Below are positions 1 through 12,685 of a stretch of DNA of 21,597 nt, one piece after another (the first letter of the stretch is position 1; each line of letters opens with the position of its first letter). A program made the position numbers and the translations under genes. The notes under the pieces are model-generated. The model did no database searches, had not been told where the DNA came from, and saw only the letters and a list, made by a program, of their open reading frames with translations. The stretch is from Trachelipus rathkii (lineage: Eukaryota; Arthropoda; Malacostraca; Isopoda; Trachelipodidae): contig JABUQX010022170.1 in NCBI GenBank assembly GCA_015478945.1, forward strand, positions 1 to 21,597. Direction: 5' to 3'.

Positions 1-405
1 AATTATAATTATAATAATTATAAAAAATATAATTATAATTATTATAATTATAACAATTCTAATTAAAATAATCATAATAATTGTAATTATAATAATTATA
101 ATTATGATATATATAATCATTATAATTATATTATTTATAATTATTATAATTATAATATTTATAATTTTTTAATATAATTATATTAATTAGAATTTTAATT
201 AGAATAACTAATACTTATAATTTTAAGAATTTTAATAATTATAATAAATAATTGTAGCAATTATAACTATAATAATTATTATAATCATAATAATTATAAT
301 TATAATAATTATAACGATTACAATTATAATATTTATATAATTAAAATTATAAGTTATACTATAATTAGCAATTGTAATTATAAGTATTTATTGTATCGTA
401 TTTTC
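1..405. repeat. Degenerate AATTAT/TAA-type AT-only tract
   Basis: Almost purely A and T, built from irregular aattat, ataatt and aataat units with occasional single G or C interruptions. The period drifts constantly, so it is not a clean microsatellite. No open frame of note occurs on either strand. It could be an old simple repeat, or a simple repeat read with many sequencing errors. Confidence 0.8.
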
Positions 406-1014
406 TTTTTTTTTATCCAGCTTCGATTCCCAATTACACACACACACTTTCAATTCACTTTTTTTTACCTATGAAAAATATTTAGGTTTTGTAGATATCC
501 ACGAGAAGGGCAGTGCCAAACACTGTTCTTTATCCACTTTAGTTAAATTTGGTGGTTAATGATGGTGTGTGATGTATGCCACACTTATGATGTTTTAAAG
601 GATGAATATAGCAAAAATATAGAAATACAGAAATATATATTATATGATATTATTATATTATATATAGCGTAGAATACTTGAAAGGGTAAGTTTACCTAGA
701 TACATGTGTTTTAGTTATTGCTCTACTTTAGACTTATATATTATATATATACAAAATTGTATCTTATTAGTAGCAATTAAATCATATTAGGTTTTTCTAT
801 ATTGTCGGTCTCATAGACTAATAGGACTGTTAAGTAAGCATTTTTTATTTGTAGCTTCTCTTAGTGTACTTTGGGAAAGATTATTCGCCTTAAACATATT
901 ATATATTATGTACAAACCTTAAAATCTTATTTAAAGGCTATTATAATGTGCATGCATAATCTTTCGAAGCTTTTATGATAAGTGCTTTGTTGGATAATGT
1001 TATACGTATTAAAC
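406..1014. other. Mixed-composition island, no gene seen
   Basis: Unique-looking AT-rich sequence with a short (AC)n run near 436-447. Stops are frequent in all frames, and I recognise no RNA gene, splice signals in context or protein similarity. I see nothing functional in it. Confidence 0.5.
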
Positions 1015-1786
1015 TTATATATATTTAGTATACTAAAGTATAGTATATATATATATATATAATCTTATATATAATATGTATAATTAATATATTATTATCA
1101 TATATTATAATTATAATAATATATATTATTATATATTATTAATAATAGTATAGTTATTATATATATAGTATATAATAATTAAGTATTAATTATAATATTA
1201 TATAATATATTAATATATATCTATTAGTTTCATATTATCCATTTAATAAATTATTATATATAGTATAATAATATATATATAGATAATATTATATGTATTA
1301 TATAATATATATATATCATATATATATAGTTAATATTAATAATATTATTATATTATATAATATTTATATATTAATATATATATATAATAGTATTATATTT
1401 ATAATATTATTATATTAATTATATATATTATATAGAATAAAAATATATTATATATAATCAATAATTATATAGTATATTATATATTATTCATATTAGATAT
1501 ATATATATATGATACGTATATAGTTATATATATCTATTATTATACGTATTGATTATATATTATATATTAATTGTATAGAATTATATATATTATATATATT
1601 ATTAAATATTTAATATATATATATTAATATATATTAATTTATTAATATATTATAATATATATATATTAATCTACTGGCGTCGTTTTATATATATATATAT
1701 GAGTATAATATATATATTCAGTTAATTATAATTATTAATATAATATATATATATATATATATAGCTATATATATTATTGTATATTA

Positions 1787-1827
<41 letters not shown>

Positions 1828-2200
1828 ATTAGATATATATATATATATATTATATTATATAATATATATATATTATATATAATATATATGATATATTATA
1901 TATACTAGTATATTATATATATATATATTATATTATATATATAATATAATATATAGTATATATTAGTAGTATATAGTAGATTAATTATTAAATATATATA
2001 TAATATAATATTATATAATATATGTAATAGTATATATATATATAGTATATAGATATTATATATTATAATTAATTATATATATATTATATTATATATATTA
2101 TATATATGATATATATTATATATATATATATATATATAATTAATTTAATATTAATATATATATATATATAATATATATATATATACTATAGATTAAATAA
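1015..2200. repeat. Long degenerate (TA)n block
   Basis: About 1.2 kb of nearly uninterrupted A/T sequence dominated by tatata and ataatat units, broken every 10-30 bases by single G, C or phase slips. The clean (TA)n arrays at 19396-19622 and 20894-21117 contrast sharply with this noisy pattern. No coding potential is visible. Confidence 0.8.
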
Positions 2201-2739
2201 TAATAAAATTTTCGTAAAAAAAAAATAACACGAAACATTTCTAACTATGTACGACAAATAAAGTTATTATAGGCATGTTTCAAAACTTTAATTATAACGT
2301 ATTTGCTTTAGCTCTGCGGTAAAACACTGAACTATGCATTCATGTGGCCCTATAGTTATATAGTATATCATGGTTCAATACTATCTATCGAGATAAGTAA
2401 AGTCGAACGAATTAATCTGACAGTCTAATACTATATATAGGTAGGTGTGAGTACGAGCTACATGATAAAATTATTTTGTCAATTAAGCTGTAGTTGATAA
2501 CGTTCCTAAATTTTAATTAAATGGTATAAATAAATGATATGTCGTAAAATATATAAATCAATGCATGATTAGAATTTCGGACAAGTTTGTTTTATATATT
2601 TGTACTGGTCGCGATCTTTGGTTGGAAGTATATATAATAACTAACCTTACGTTGCATAATATACTCTTGACACTACTAAGTAGTGAGTGTAAAGTATAGC
2701 ATTGTTTGAATAGCATAATAAACATCTACAATATAATAT
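2201..2739. other. Mixed-composition island, no gene seen
   Basis: AT-rich unique sequence between two degenerate (TA)n blocks. Stops are dense in all frames. I found no homology to the clean right-hand part by eye and no structural RNA signature. Confidence 0.45.
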
Positions 2740-3300
2740 ATTCATTAATATATAATTATATATATATATATATTATATATAACCCATATTATATATATAA
2801 TAATTAAATAATATATATATATAATATAAATATTAATTATATATATTTAAATATATATAATATAGTTGTATATATATTAATATATTATATATTAATATAT
2901 AGTATAAAATATATATAGTATATATATTATATATATAAGGTTGATTTATTATATAGTATATATATATATATATATATTAATATAATATTATTATAGATAT
3001 ATATAGTATATATATACTTAATAAATATTATATAATAATTAAATGTATATATTAATATATTAATTATATGTGATTATAATTATATATATAAAGTATATAG
3101 TAATATTATATATTATATAATATATGATATATATTATTATTAATATTTATATATATAGTATAGTATAATAATATTATATATATATTATTAATATTATATA
3201 TCATATATATATACTAATATATATATATATAATATATATATAATAAGATTATATATATATTATAATTATTATTTAGTTTATATATATATATAATATTAAA
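2740..3300. repeat. Degenerate (TA)n block
   Basis: Irregular tatata/attaat sequence of the same noisy kind as 1015-2200, with only a few G and C. Nothing else is visible in it. Confidence 0.75.
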
Positions 3301-3861
3301 TATTTGATGTCTGTGATTGTATTGATTTGATAACAGTAATACCAAATATACTATCCAGTCTTCTTTCATGACATTCGATCGGTCATGGGATTTATTGTTC
3401 CGTTATAGAGCTTATAATATTCGATATAAATTTATCAATTTTGGCCACAGTTAGAAGTAACTCAGAAATAAATTTCACGTCAGCTTACGTGACTTAAGAC
3501 ACTCGATGGATATAAGAGGGAATGGGAGAATATCCGAGCAAGATTTTAATTATAGTTAACTGATATTATATGGTCAGGTCTAATGTTGATATACAAGAGT
3601 GGTTTCATAGGAATTATGTAGCGCGCAAAAAGGGGTATCTATGAGATTAGATGATGACAAAGTACAATTTATAAAATTATCAAATGGAAAAATAATTTAA
3701 TTTACATAAAATTATAAAAATAATTTCAAATTAATTATTTTTTTTTTATATCAATACATATCTATTATTATATTAACAAATTAATAAAATATATTGTTAC
3801 ATATTCAATATTCTATTTATTTTTTTTCTATTATTATGCGTAATATTTATCATTTATTTAT
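3301..3861. other. Mixed-composition island leading into the decayed gene copy
   Basis: Unique AT-rich sequence. It includes a small perfect inverted repeat with 6-base arms, TCACGT and ACGTGA, around 3476-3493. From about 3660 it may already correspond loosely to the sequence around 16,985-17,150, but the alignment only becomes convincing at 3862. No gene is seen. Confidence 0.4.
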
Positions 3862-5618
3862 TATTCAACCTAAAATCATATAAAAATCAGGATTGAGTAA
3901 TGTTTGTTAGGAAAATAATCAATGTTAACTCCCAAGAAAATTCAACGCAAAATATAATTTCCAATTTATTATATCAAATTATTTACTCTCCATTGAGTAT
4001 CATCATATGTCCTGTCATCAGGAGTTACTGAAAACCATATATTATCTATATAATCAAAAAGGTGTATTCAAATGATTTATTATATGAGTTATAATATTAA
4101 TTTTGCACGTAATGCATTATTTCATTTTTTTTTTGTATACACCATGGGGTGTAAAGATAATATTGTATATATATTATTTGAGTTTTCTCGTAATAATTAT
4201 TGTATTTATGAAAATTCATCCAATGCGACATATCGATACTATTCAATAATCACTATTTTTGTATTTATTATAATTATTAATGTTATACTAAATTTTAAAT
4301 AATCTGTTTTTATTTTGAATTTGAACTAATACAGGTGCTCAGTATATACTACACTATCATTTGTGATATATAACATCTATGCAATTACTTTAATTAATCT
4401 CACCAATGAAAATCAAAATATAATCTAATATGTAATTTATTATAGTCGGTACTCCTCATTATCCAGAAAGAAGAACTGTTTAATGTTATTCAGCTTAATC
4501 AAATTATAACTTACCTTTCTTCAAAGCTATATCATAAAGAACTTAATAAGCTACGCTCAAGGTTTCTCACCATTATTATTCTTATTATAAAGCAAATTTA
4601 ATTCTATGCGATATATTAAATGTCTCGCACTTCTGATATATGTTTCCACTGCTTATAGTCCACTGATAATTAGTGTACTGTCCGATGCAATGCAGTATCC
4701 TACGAGTATAAAGTTACTAATGAATTCTTAGCATTCAGTGAATAGTTATTTGAGACATATAATAACCTTGATTAATTAATAAAGTAGTTCATATAACTAA
4801 CCAAGGATTTCATATCCTAACTTTGATAAATAGTTTCGCTCTTAACTATGTCAAATTTCATACACTCCTTTTAACGTTGTATAAATTAAGTTGATAAATA
4901 TTGTTGGAGTGTAGTAAGTATCTTGTGACTCGAAGATCATTATTTCGTGTATCCTATATAAATGACATGCTCCCTATAGTCAGAGCTCAAATATCTCATA
5001 TATATAATATAATATAATTATAGATATACCCAAACCTCTTTTAAAATGAATCTAATATAATTTATATTAAGTAAAGTTACGATTTGATCTATACATCTTA
5101 TTTCACATCATTAGTTCAACTATGCGGTGTAAATCGAAACTCTATCATCCATAGTTTCATATGTGGTAATCTTTCTTCTCCGACAATAGCTATTTATCAT
5201 TACTGAGTGATTTTTCATAAAATAATGTTGATACGTATAGTAGCTCAAAAATAGCTAGAATTTTTTCAAGTGAATTATATAGAAATGTTTCCTCTGAAGA
5301 AATATTGTTATTCTCGAAACAAAATGAAACGTTACTCAACAAATTTTACACTCATATATAGTCTGTAGTAGACTGTATTATCATAAAATCTAAAAATTGT
5401 CCAGGTTTGTTTTTTTAATAATAATTGCATCATCAAATACATTGATATAGAAGCTCTGGAAAATCGGTGATTAATAATATATATAATAAACAAAAATCTA
5501 ATAATGATACTTTGATACATAATTATTTTTTTTCTTAGTACTGGTATATCGTAGCGCTCAAACACTATTACCAGTTCAAAATGTGGAGTATCAACAACTT
5601 TCATTTAGTAGATATTAT
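3862..5618 (-). pseudogene. Decayed, stretched copy of the minus-strand gene at 17.15-18.48 kb
   Basis: This block aligns by eye, in the same orientation and order, with 17151-18479. Anchors include TATTCAACYTAAAATCATA at 3863 and 17151, a GACATATCGAT segment at about 4227 and 17473, ATATAAATGACATGCTYCCT at about 4956 and 18001, CCAAACCTCTTTTAA at about 5031 and 18042, and AATTGCATCATCA at about 5423 and 18333. The matching span is about 1757 bases here against 1329 there. The excess comes from scattered small insertions and inserted AT-rich runs, for example around 4995-5028. All frames are broken, and the short frames at 4072-4302 and 5332-5604 are remnants. In the second, residues such as LLLKKQTWTIFRF echo LLEKPTLEIFRF of the intact exon. 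It is either an old duplicate or error-laden sequence of the same locus. Confidence 0.85.
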
Positions 5619-6010
5619 AAATATTTCTATATATGAGATACTGTATATATGAATATATAATACTTATATATGCCGTATATTAAATTATTATATATATATT
5701 TAAATATATTTATATAGTATATGATTATTCTATGATTATTAATTATATTATATTTATATTTAATAAAATAATATAATAGTATAAAATTTATATCTATATA
5801 TGTTTAATATATATTATATATATATATATTATATATTATAAATAATATTTTTAATATATATATATAATATATAATATATATAATATATATATTATTTATA
5901 TATAATATCATCATATAAATATTAATATATTATAATTAATTAAATATTATATTATTAGTATATTATATATATATATAACTATATTATAATTATTATATAT
6001 ATTATTGTTA
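5619..6010. repeat. Degenerate (TA)n block
   Basis: Noisy A/T tract that begins exactly where the decayed gene copy stops being alignable (counterpart position about 18,479, mid-exon). It therefore marks the breakpoint or truncation of that copy. Confidence 0.7.
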
Positions 6011-6529
6011 ATGTATACGTTATCACCGTTTAGTATGATGTCGTACATGGTATTGTATATTACATTGACAAGTCACCTTAGAGTTGAAACCTCATTATTT
6101 ATTATTAAAAAAAAATTTAATTATAAACTTATTATTTACTATTGTAAATATTACTTTTAGGACTATGATGAAGCTTGAGCTATAATATAGTTCATAGGTC
6201 ACGCATTAAGTGGCGTTAAAGTATTACTTACCAATCTCAAAGCTACTGAAATATACTGCTTTAGTTTAGACGTTCACATTAGGTAATATCTTGTGTATGT
6301 TATTGAGTGTTTTGTGAGAAGTAGTGGTAATCATTAAGCAGTGTGTTAGTTAGTAAAAATTATGTTTTTTTAATCTATTAGTTGTACAAATTTTGGAATA
6401 ATAGTAATTTACGAAGTGCTATAGTTATATTATTAATAATTATGTATATTAAATTAATAATTAAATTATTAGGTAGAAAATAGCATGAAAATAATAAAAA
6501 ATTTGACACATCACAGTGTATATAATTAA
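6011..6529. other. Mixed-composition island, no gene seen
   Basis: Unique AT-rich sequence with frequent stops. I tried to align it with the continuation of the gene (18480-18700) and found no convincing match. Confidence 0.4.
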
Positions 6530-7250
6530 CTACTATATAATTATATATAATATATTATATATATATGTTATATATATATAATAATATATATAATTATCAT
6601 CTATATATATATTATATAGTATTAGTAAGATAAATATATATATAAGTTAATATATATATAATATTATACTATATTATATATATATTATAAAGTTATTATT
6701 TTATTATTAATCACATGTATAAGTATATACTAGGTATTGGACATAGGAGCTTTTGATAGTATAATTGTACATATATAGGCGAGGTTAAATAGCTACTAAC
6801 TCTATCACTTTAAGTGTAAGTCATCAAAATATTAAAAAGTCAGAATATTATATTATAGTATATATAATATTTATATATATAATAATTAGTATATAATATA
6901 ATATATTAATTGATATATATGTATATATCTTAATATATATTTATATATATATAATATTAATATTAGAATAATATATAATATTAAGTTATATATATATATT
7001 ACTATAATATATTATTATTAAGAAGTGCTAAGGATATTATATATATATATAATATTCATATATATTATATATATATATTATATATCTATATATATATAAT
7101 ATATAATATATATATATTATTTTATATGATTATATATATTATATTATTATATATATTTAATATTATGATTATATAATATATATATATATTATATAATTAC
7201 TATTAATATATATAAATATATTATATTATATTATATATATATTAATGAAG
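6530..7250. repeat. Degenerate (TA)n blocks with a short unique insert
   Basis: Two noisy A/T tracts separated by a short mixed stretch at about 6720-6840. No coding or structural signal is seen. Confidence 0.7.
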
Positions 7251-8600
7251 CTTACGTTATGTTAAAAAGAGGTTCCAGATTTATATTTATTTTAGTTATA
7301 ATTTTATTTAGATTATATTTATTTTAACTATAAAATTTTATTGGTAAATAATTTATTATTAACATATAGTATTTTTAGTAATAACGTAATTTGAGAAAGT
7401 GCTGGAAAAATATAATGTGAAAATATTGCTATAGTAACCATAGAAAGAGTTATATTAGAACCCTATTAGTATTTAACTGTTATTATTCAAAAAAAGCATC
7501 TGGTATTAAACTTTGGATTTGCAGCGTGAAAATCAAGAAAAGTAGTCTGAGGTATGTAGGATTAAAATGATCCTTTTTGCTTTTAATAATTAAATATCAA
7601 TAATATTTCACAATTCAATTATTATTTATTTAAGTGTTTTATTATATTCTGCTACCACATTTTATTTCAGTGTCAGTGATTAGAACATAACTTATTACAT
7701 ATTTGAGATGTCTTTATCTCTTTGATATCACTTGTAGTATATTATTTAGCAGTTTACAATGATATTGCATGTGAGGATTAAACTAGCATTAGAATATAGG
7801 AGTAGCATCGGTATCATATAATTTTATTTTACAGTTTATCTTACTGGTGTGTTGAGGATAGGTATATAATTTAGTATTAATAGATTATAATTATACTAAT
7901 ATATAGTACCCTGATACTACTATATACTGATTTCACTCAGAAAGGGTTATCCTTCGTTAATTTTAGTTCCCTGAAAGCAATCCGTTTTGACTTGTACAGT
8001 TTAGTAGCTACGTGCAGGATTCCGCTTGAATTTATGGCACTATCAGATAATCAAACTGCTCTCATTTCTCTACATATTTAGTAAGATAAAAGAATATTAG
8101 AGGACTCGTTTATATTCACGTTTAGCACTTTATTATAGTGGATACCTTCAAGGTTGATTGTCTGAAAGGCAACTCACTTTTTATTGATAGTTTGTCTTAA
8201 GATGCACTAGCAGATCCTCTAGCTAGTCACGTGATGCATTATGTTGTTATATTGAGTGATGATAGAAAATAGATAGGTACTCAAAAGAGAAGAAAAATTA
8301 TTTGATATATACCCATTTTATAGTATATACAAAGATAAAAGTTACATTATACACACTTTTCGCCTGAGATAGAAGAAGGTTTTCTTTCCAACGTTAGTTT
8401 TGAAACTTTTCACTTGTGAAGTGTGGAAAGTCAATATACTTAAATAAAAATACTGTAATCTTCAATTTGAGATTAAAAGGATAAAATTAGGTATTTAAAA
8501 ATGGTAATTCAATATGTATCGAATAAAAATATAAGATAGTGAGCACAAATTATAATTTCACTTACTTATTTTAAGTAGGTGAATTAGCGGATTACTTTCA
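7251..8600. other. 1.35-kb mixed-composition island, no gene seen
   Basis: AT-rich unique sequence. The longest stretches of balanced composition lie at 7920-8250. No open frame longer than about 40 codons, no recognisable protein similarity and no RNA gene are seen. A loose resemblance of 8170-8300 to 21,320-21,420 (shared TATTGATAGTTT) is too weak to claim. Confidence 0.4.
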
Positions 8601-8820
8601 AATTAATATTTAGTATATTTAATATATATTAATTTAATTATATATACTATTATATTATATAGATATATATATATGATATTATATTTATAATAATATATAG
8701 TATTATCAAATATTAATATATATTATATTAATAATATATATATTATATAATATATATTTTATAATAAAGTATATATAATATATATTAATATATTTTTTTT
8801 TATTTATTTTTTTTTATTTT
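8601..8820. repeat. Degenerate (TA)n block ending in T-rich run
   Basis: Noisy A/T tract ending at 8790-8820 in runs of T interrupted by single A. Nothing else is visible. Confidence 0.7.
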
Positions 8821-9062
8821 CCGATATATTGAAAGATAAAAACTAAATCCAACATCACGGCAAGAGCCTTGAATAGCAAGTAGAGGAGTGTATACTTCAT
8901 TAACATTAACGTCCGAGCAGGAGAAGGTACCAAAGAACCTAAGAAGAGGAATTAAGATCGCTAATTCTATCTGACACACGCCGCAGGTTTGATCGAAACG
9001 TACTGGGACCCTCATCTGATTTGTTGTGGCGAGTGCTCTTAGACCTGAGCTATATGGAGACG
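8821..9062. other. GC-richer island, possibly a diverged retroelement 3' tail
   Basis: An abrupt rise in GC between two A/T blocks. A minus-strand frame (8800-9015) is open for 71 codons, but its product is not recognisable. The string CGGCAAGAGCCTTGAATAG and its position directly after an A/T block resemble the 3' end of the retroelement at 20,118-20,160, where CGGGCAGAGCCTATTCAAG follows a (TA)n array. An alternative alignment to 20,400-20,500 is about as good, so the relationship is uncertain. I do not call it a gene. Confidence 0.3.
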
Positions 9063-9300
9063 CTTATATATATATGACTAATATATATTAGTAATATAAT
9101 ATATAAATATATATATTAGTATATATATCTTGATATTATGATATCTTTACTATATTCATAATAGATATTTGACTATCTCACAAACGTGAGGGCCGTGACC
9201 TGGTAGGTATAATATATATAGTATATTATTATATATATCATAATATAATATTAATATTAATATATATTATATATTATAATTAATATATATATATATAATT
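9063..9300. repeat. Degenerate (TA)n block with a small GC-richer insert
   Basis: Noisy A/T sequence enclosing a short insert at about 9175-9207 that contains GTGAGGGCCGTGACCTGG. The insert is too short to interpret. Confidence 0.65.
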
Positions 9301-9463
9301 GGACCGTCGTGTAAGTAGATAAAAACAGCAAATAATTTCTATATTTTTCAAAGAATTTCTCATTATTTCTAAAAAAAGAGTAAAAAATAGCTTACCTGGA
9401 ACCTAAGGATAAATTATGCTGAATGCTGGATCTTCAAATTATATAGTTGCCGGAATATGTAAT
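9301..9463. other. Short unique segment ahead of a poly(A) run
   Basis: About 160 bases of mixed sequence directly followed by a long A run. This could suggest a retroposed sequence with a tail on the plus strand, but I see no internal promoter boxes, flanking target duplication or recognisable parent. Confidence 0.3.
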
Positions 9464-9499
<36 letters not shown>

Positions 9500-9509
9500 A
9501 AAAAAAATA
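9464..9509. repeat. Poly(A) run with ATAT interruptions
   Basis: About thirty consecutive A residues, then ATAT, then further A runs. The minus-strand frame crossing it (9414-9605) only yields poly-phenylalanine and is not a gene. Confidence 0.8.
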
Positions 9510-9639
9510 TAAAAATAATCTAGAATAACTACAATAGTCATACAGAGCGAAAGAGGATATCATTATTTGTATCCTGGTAAAAGTTTGTAGATAGGAAAAT
9601 GACAATAGGAAATAAACATGGAGAAATAAGTTACAAAAT

Positions 9640-9989
9640 ATATATTATTGGTATTTATAAATATATAGTAATAGGATTAATTAGAGACCTATTTATAAGT
9701 ATAGACCTTTATTGGTATATATTACGTTAAATATGACTTCCCTTTATATTATTAATATTTTTTTTTACTAATGATATTTTATATGTACTTTAAACATACA
9801 ATAGGTATAATATAGCCTGTATATATATTAGTAGTATATATATACCGAATGGTCAGGTAAGTCGGGTTTCATCTCGCGCTATACACGGTAGGTAAATATA
9901 AGCGAGAGGGTAAAAGGTTAGATATTAAAATATTCCTAGTTAATATATTAGTTATTAAATATACCTGGCGTCAGCAGTAGGGTGCTCGG
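9640..9989. repeat. Very noisy AT-rich tract opposite the clean (TA)n array
   Basis: AT-rich but much less regular than the other blocks. It lies just left of the diverged copy of 19622-20020, in the place that the clean (TA)n array 19396-19622 occupies in the right-hand copy. It may be a degraded version of that array. Confidence 0.45.
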
Positions 9990-10002
9990 AACCCCCCTGC
10001 TG
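9972..10002 (+). other. Short GC-rich hairpin followed by TTTT
   Basis: CAGCAG (9972-9977) pairs with CTGCTG (9997-10002), with an inner GGGT/ACCC pairing, and is followed by TTTTA. It resembles a terminator hairpin in shape. In a eukaryotic, degenerate context this is probably without function. Confidence 0.4.
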
Positions 10003-10575
10003 TTTTAATAGGAGAATTACATAAATGAGAGACATGATTAGCGAAGAAAGTCCGTGCCCGCCCTTCGAATCAGCTCAAAGCGGAGGAGTGTGGAGAACAC
10101 AGTGCTAGCTCGGCTCCGTGTTAGCCCTCAAGATGCTCTTCGCCCGTAACGTAGTAGACAGCGCAGCGACAAAAGTTGCCACACAGCTGCTTTTTTTCAT
10201 GCACCATGACAACTATATTTAATATTATTGCCTTTTTAAGGTGGGTAATACCTCTAAGACATGAGTAATAACAGCGTAGTAAGGGACATTATCAGTAATG
10301 GAGTTCCCACGGATGTCGTCCGTTCCGTACCCTCTCAGCTGGTGAAGGTCCTATTATAGAAAATAGATCGCCTTGAGTACTGTTCTATTTATTTCTATTA
10401 CCTTTACTCATTATAATCTCGGGTATTCTTATAATCATTAAACTAAAAAACGTATACTTGATTTTTGGTGAAGCATAACTCTGACTGCTCTAACTTGCCT
10501 TGAAATCTAAAAATCGAGTTAAAAGAAGATCGATAATTACTAGTCGTTATTATCTACTCTCAATCTGATAATTGT
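9990..10575 (+). repeat. Diverged, stretched copy of 19622-20020
   Basis: This aligns in direct orientation with the clean unique sequence at 19622-20020. Anchors are CGTGTTAGC at about 10117 and 19701, AGTTGCCA at about 10174 and 19737, a T run followed by ATGC at about 10191 and 19750, GGGTATTC at about 10420 and 19900, CTCTGACKCTCTA-type sequence at about 10480 and 19942, and TTGCCTTGAAAT at about 10495 and 19955. The copy is about 585 bases against 400, again expanded by small insertions. Neither copy contains a gene I recognise. Together with 3862-5618, it shows that at least two segments of the right end recur in order on the left. Confidence 0.75.
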
Positions 10576-10629
10576 ATAGCATATATACGGTTTGACTCAT
10601 CCACTTTATAAAAAAATGGACAAGTTACC

Positions 10630-10755
10630 TAAATATTATATAATTATATCCTATATATTATTATATTATATATTAAGTATATTATATATTAATATATAAT
10701 ATATTATATAATATATTATATATATATATATATATATATTATATATTATATTTAA
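10630..10755. repeat. Degenerate (TA)n block
   Basis: Noisy A/T tract that follows the copy of 19622-20020, matching the place of the clean (TA)n array at 20038-20117 in the right-hand copy. Confidence 0.6.
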
Positions 10756-11510
10756 TGTCCCCCTGAGTAGCTTCATAACAATTAATTAAAATCAAAAATA
10801 GTACTACCTATTATTATTATGGTTATTATATATATTAATTATATAATATATATTATTTAATTTTTATTTTTTATCATTTTATCCTTACTCAAAATTATAA
10901 TTTATAAGGCACCAAGGTATCTAATATAAAGTTGTATTTTTATTCGCTGTAGCTATTGTAGTAGTTTTGGAATTAATGATATTTTTTTATTGTTAGCTAT
11001 AAGTAAACCTGCAAAGTTGGAACCAGCATTCAGCATAGTATATTTCCTTTTCCCTGTAGCTATTGGTAGTTTTTGATTAAAGAAATATAATACTTAGAAT
11101 TGGAAAAATTATAATAGATTTTGGCTGAGTATTATTATTAATGAAACTATGTATTATTGTTAATTACTACGCGGGACTCATTTTTTATTTTGTATATGAA
11201 TTAGAATCGGGAGTTTTTGAACAAGTTTTATTTTTTTATATATATTTTTTAAATATAAGTGTATGAATAAATGAAATTATTGAAATATATATTTTTATTT
11301 TATCTTATTAGTAATATTGTAGTAGTATATATATAAGAAGTTTTAATCGTGGCTTTGATTGGTTGTATATTATTAAATAAAACTAAATTGGTGGTAATTT
11401 TCTACACATATTTAAGTATATCAAAGAAGATATAGTAACCTCTGCCTCAATTATTATATTTAAGTAACATTTCGTGAGTCGTGTATAAAAGTTGAAAAGT
11501 GGAAGTACTA
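10756..11510. other. AT-rich island, no gene seen
   Basis: Mixed AT-rich sequence with T runs and many stops. If the left copy remained collinear with the right, the retroelement fragment should appear here, but I could not find it. Confidence 0.4.
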
Positions 11511-11675
11511 GTAAATTTTATATAATATCATATAATATATTATATACTTTCATATATTAAATAATTAATTATATTTATATATAATAATATTAATATATAT
11601 ATAATATATATATATCATAATTTAATATATAATCTTATTATATATAGTATATATATATTATATATGAATGTATAT

Positions 11676-11709
<34 letters not shown>

Positions 11710-12090
11710 CTATTATTTCTTAATAGATATATTATTAATGAATTAAAACCCAATTTAATAAAAATATAAATATATATTAAACTATATATATAATAATTAT
11801 AATATTAATAATATTAATATAATTAAATATATTAATTATATAATAATATCTAATTAATAAAATAATATGTAATATACATATATATTAAATATCAACAAAA
11901 TATTAGAAAACAATATTTATTATTAATAATATTACTATATTTATAAAATATTTATATTAATAATATATATTATATTAATATACATAGTATATATATATAA
12001 TATATATTATTATATTAATATATTATATTATAATATCTATATATATATACTAATCTAAGTATATATATATAATATATATATAATATAGAC
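11511..12090. repeat. Degenerate (TA)n / ATTAAT block
   Basis: Almost only A and T, irregular tatata and attaat units, with a cleaner TA run near 11680-11708. No coding potential. Confidence 0.75.
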
Positions 12091-12560
12091 ATTTTTTTAA
12101 AGTTAATTTACACGGTCAATAAATAGGGGGCTTACACGTAGCTGATATATGTACGCGTATATATACGTTATATAGTCGTATAGTTATATACTGGGTAAGA
12201 GTAGTAGTGGGTGTTATACATTTTTCCATTACTACCCGTAATGAGGGATAGGGCTCGGATAACACCTCGTATCTGTGTACAGCCCCTCATACAGAACATA
12301 ATGACCTAAATGAGCAGTGTTATGTTTTCTGTGATACTTCCTCATGTTCGAATTTTGTTACGCATATGGTAGGTAGATAATTAGGATTGAATTCCTATAG
12401 TATACGCTACTATATATAGTATTAATATATATATACTAGTTACCCGTTATCCCCGGACAGTAGCGATAGAAGACACTACCGATACTTATATGACATACTA
12501 TTATCTGTCTAATATTAGCACCTTGGGTGTATTCCATATATAGTTTAAACAAAATAAATA
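12091..12560. other. Mixed island with an imperfect hairpin
   Basis: Unique sequence of more balanced composition. ATGAGG (12241-12246) and GGCT (12252-12255) can pair with AGCC (12281-12284) and CCTCAT (12285-12290), giving a 10-bp stem with a 5-base bulge and a 25-base loop. GAGTAGTAGTGGGTGTTATA near 12200 resembles the complement of the retroelement 3' end (20110-20140), but the match is short. No gene is seen. Confidence 0.4.
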
Positions 12561-12685
12561 TAATTTTTTTTAAGCAATGCAATGTGAAATTCGAATAATA
12601 ACATAAAAAAAATACAATTTTTATTTCTAATAATTAATATAATAAACATAACCTATATTATAATTTAATATATTTGTGTATAAAC

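Noticed and set aside
4072..4302. Plus-strand frame of 76 codons
   Set aside because: It lies in the diverged copy of the 3' flank of the minus-strand gene and has no counterpart frame in the clean copy.
7900..8500. Possible diverged copy of 21,240-21,500
   Set aside because: Only short shared strings (TATTGATAGTTT) were found, the order conflicts with the better-supported collinear blocks, and the flanks do not align.
9414..9605. Minus-strand frame of 63 codons
   Set aside because: Its length is due to the poly(A) run giving poly-Phe; the rest is unrecognisable.
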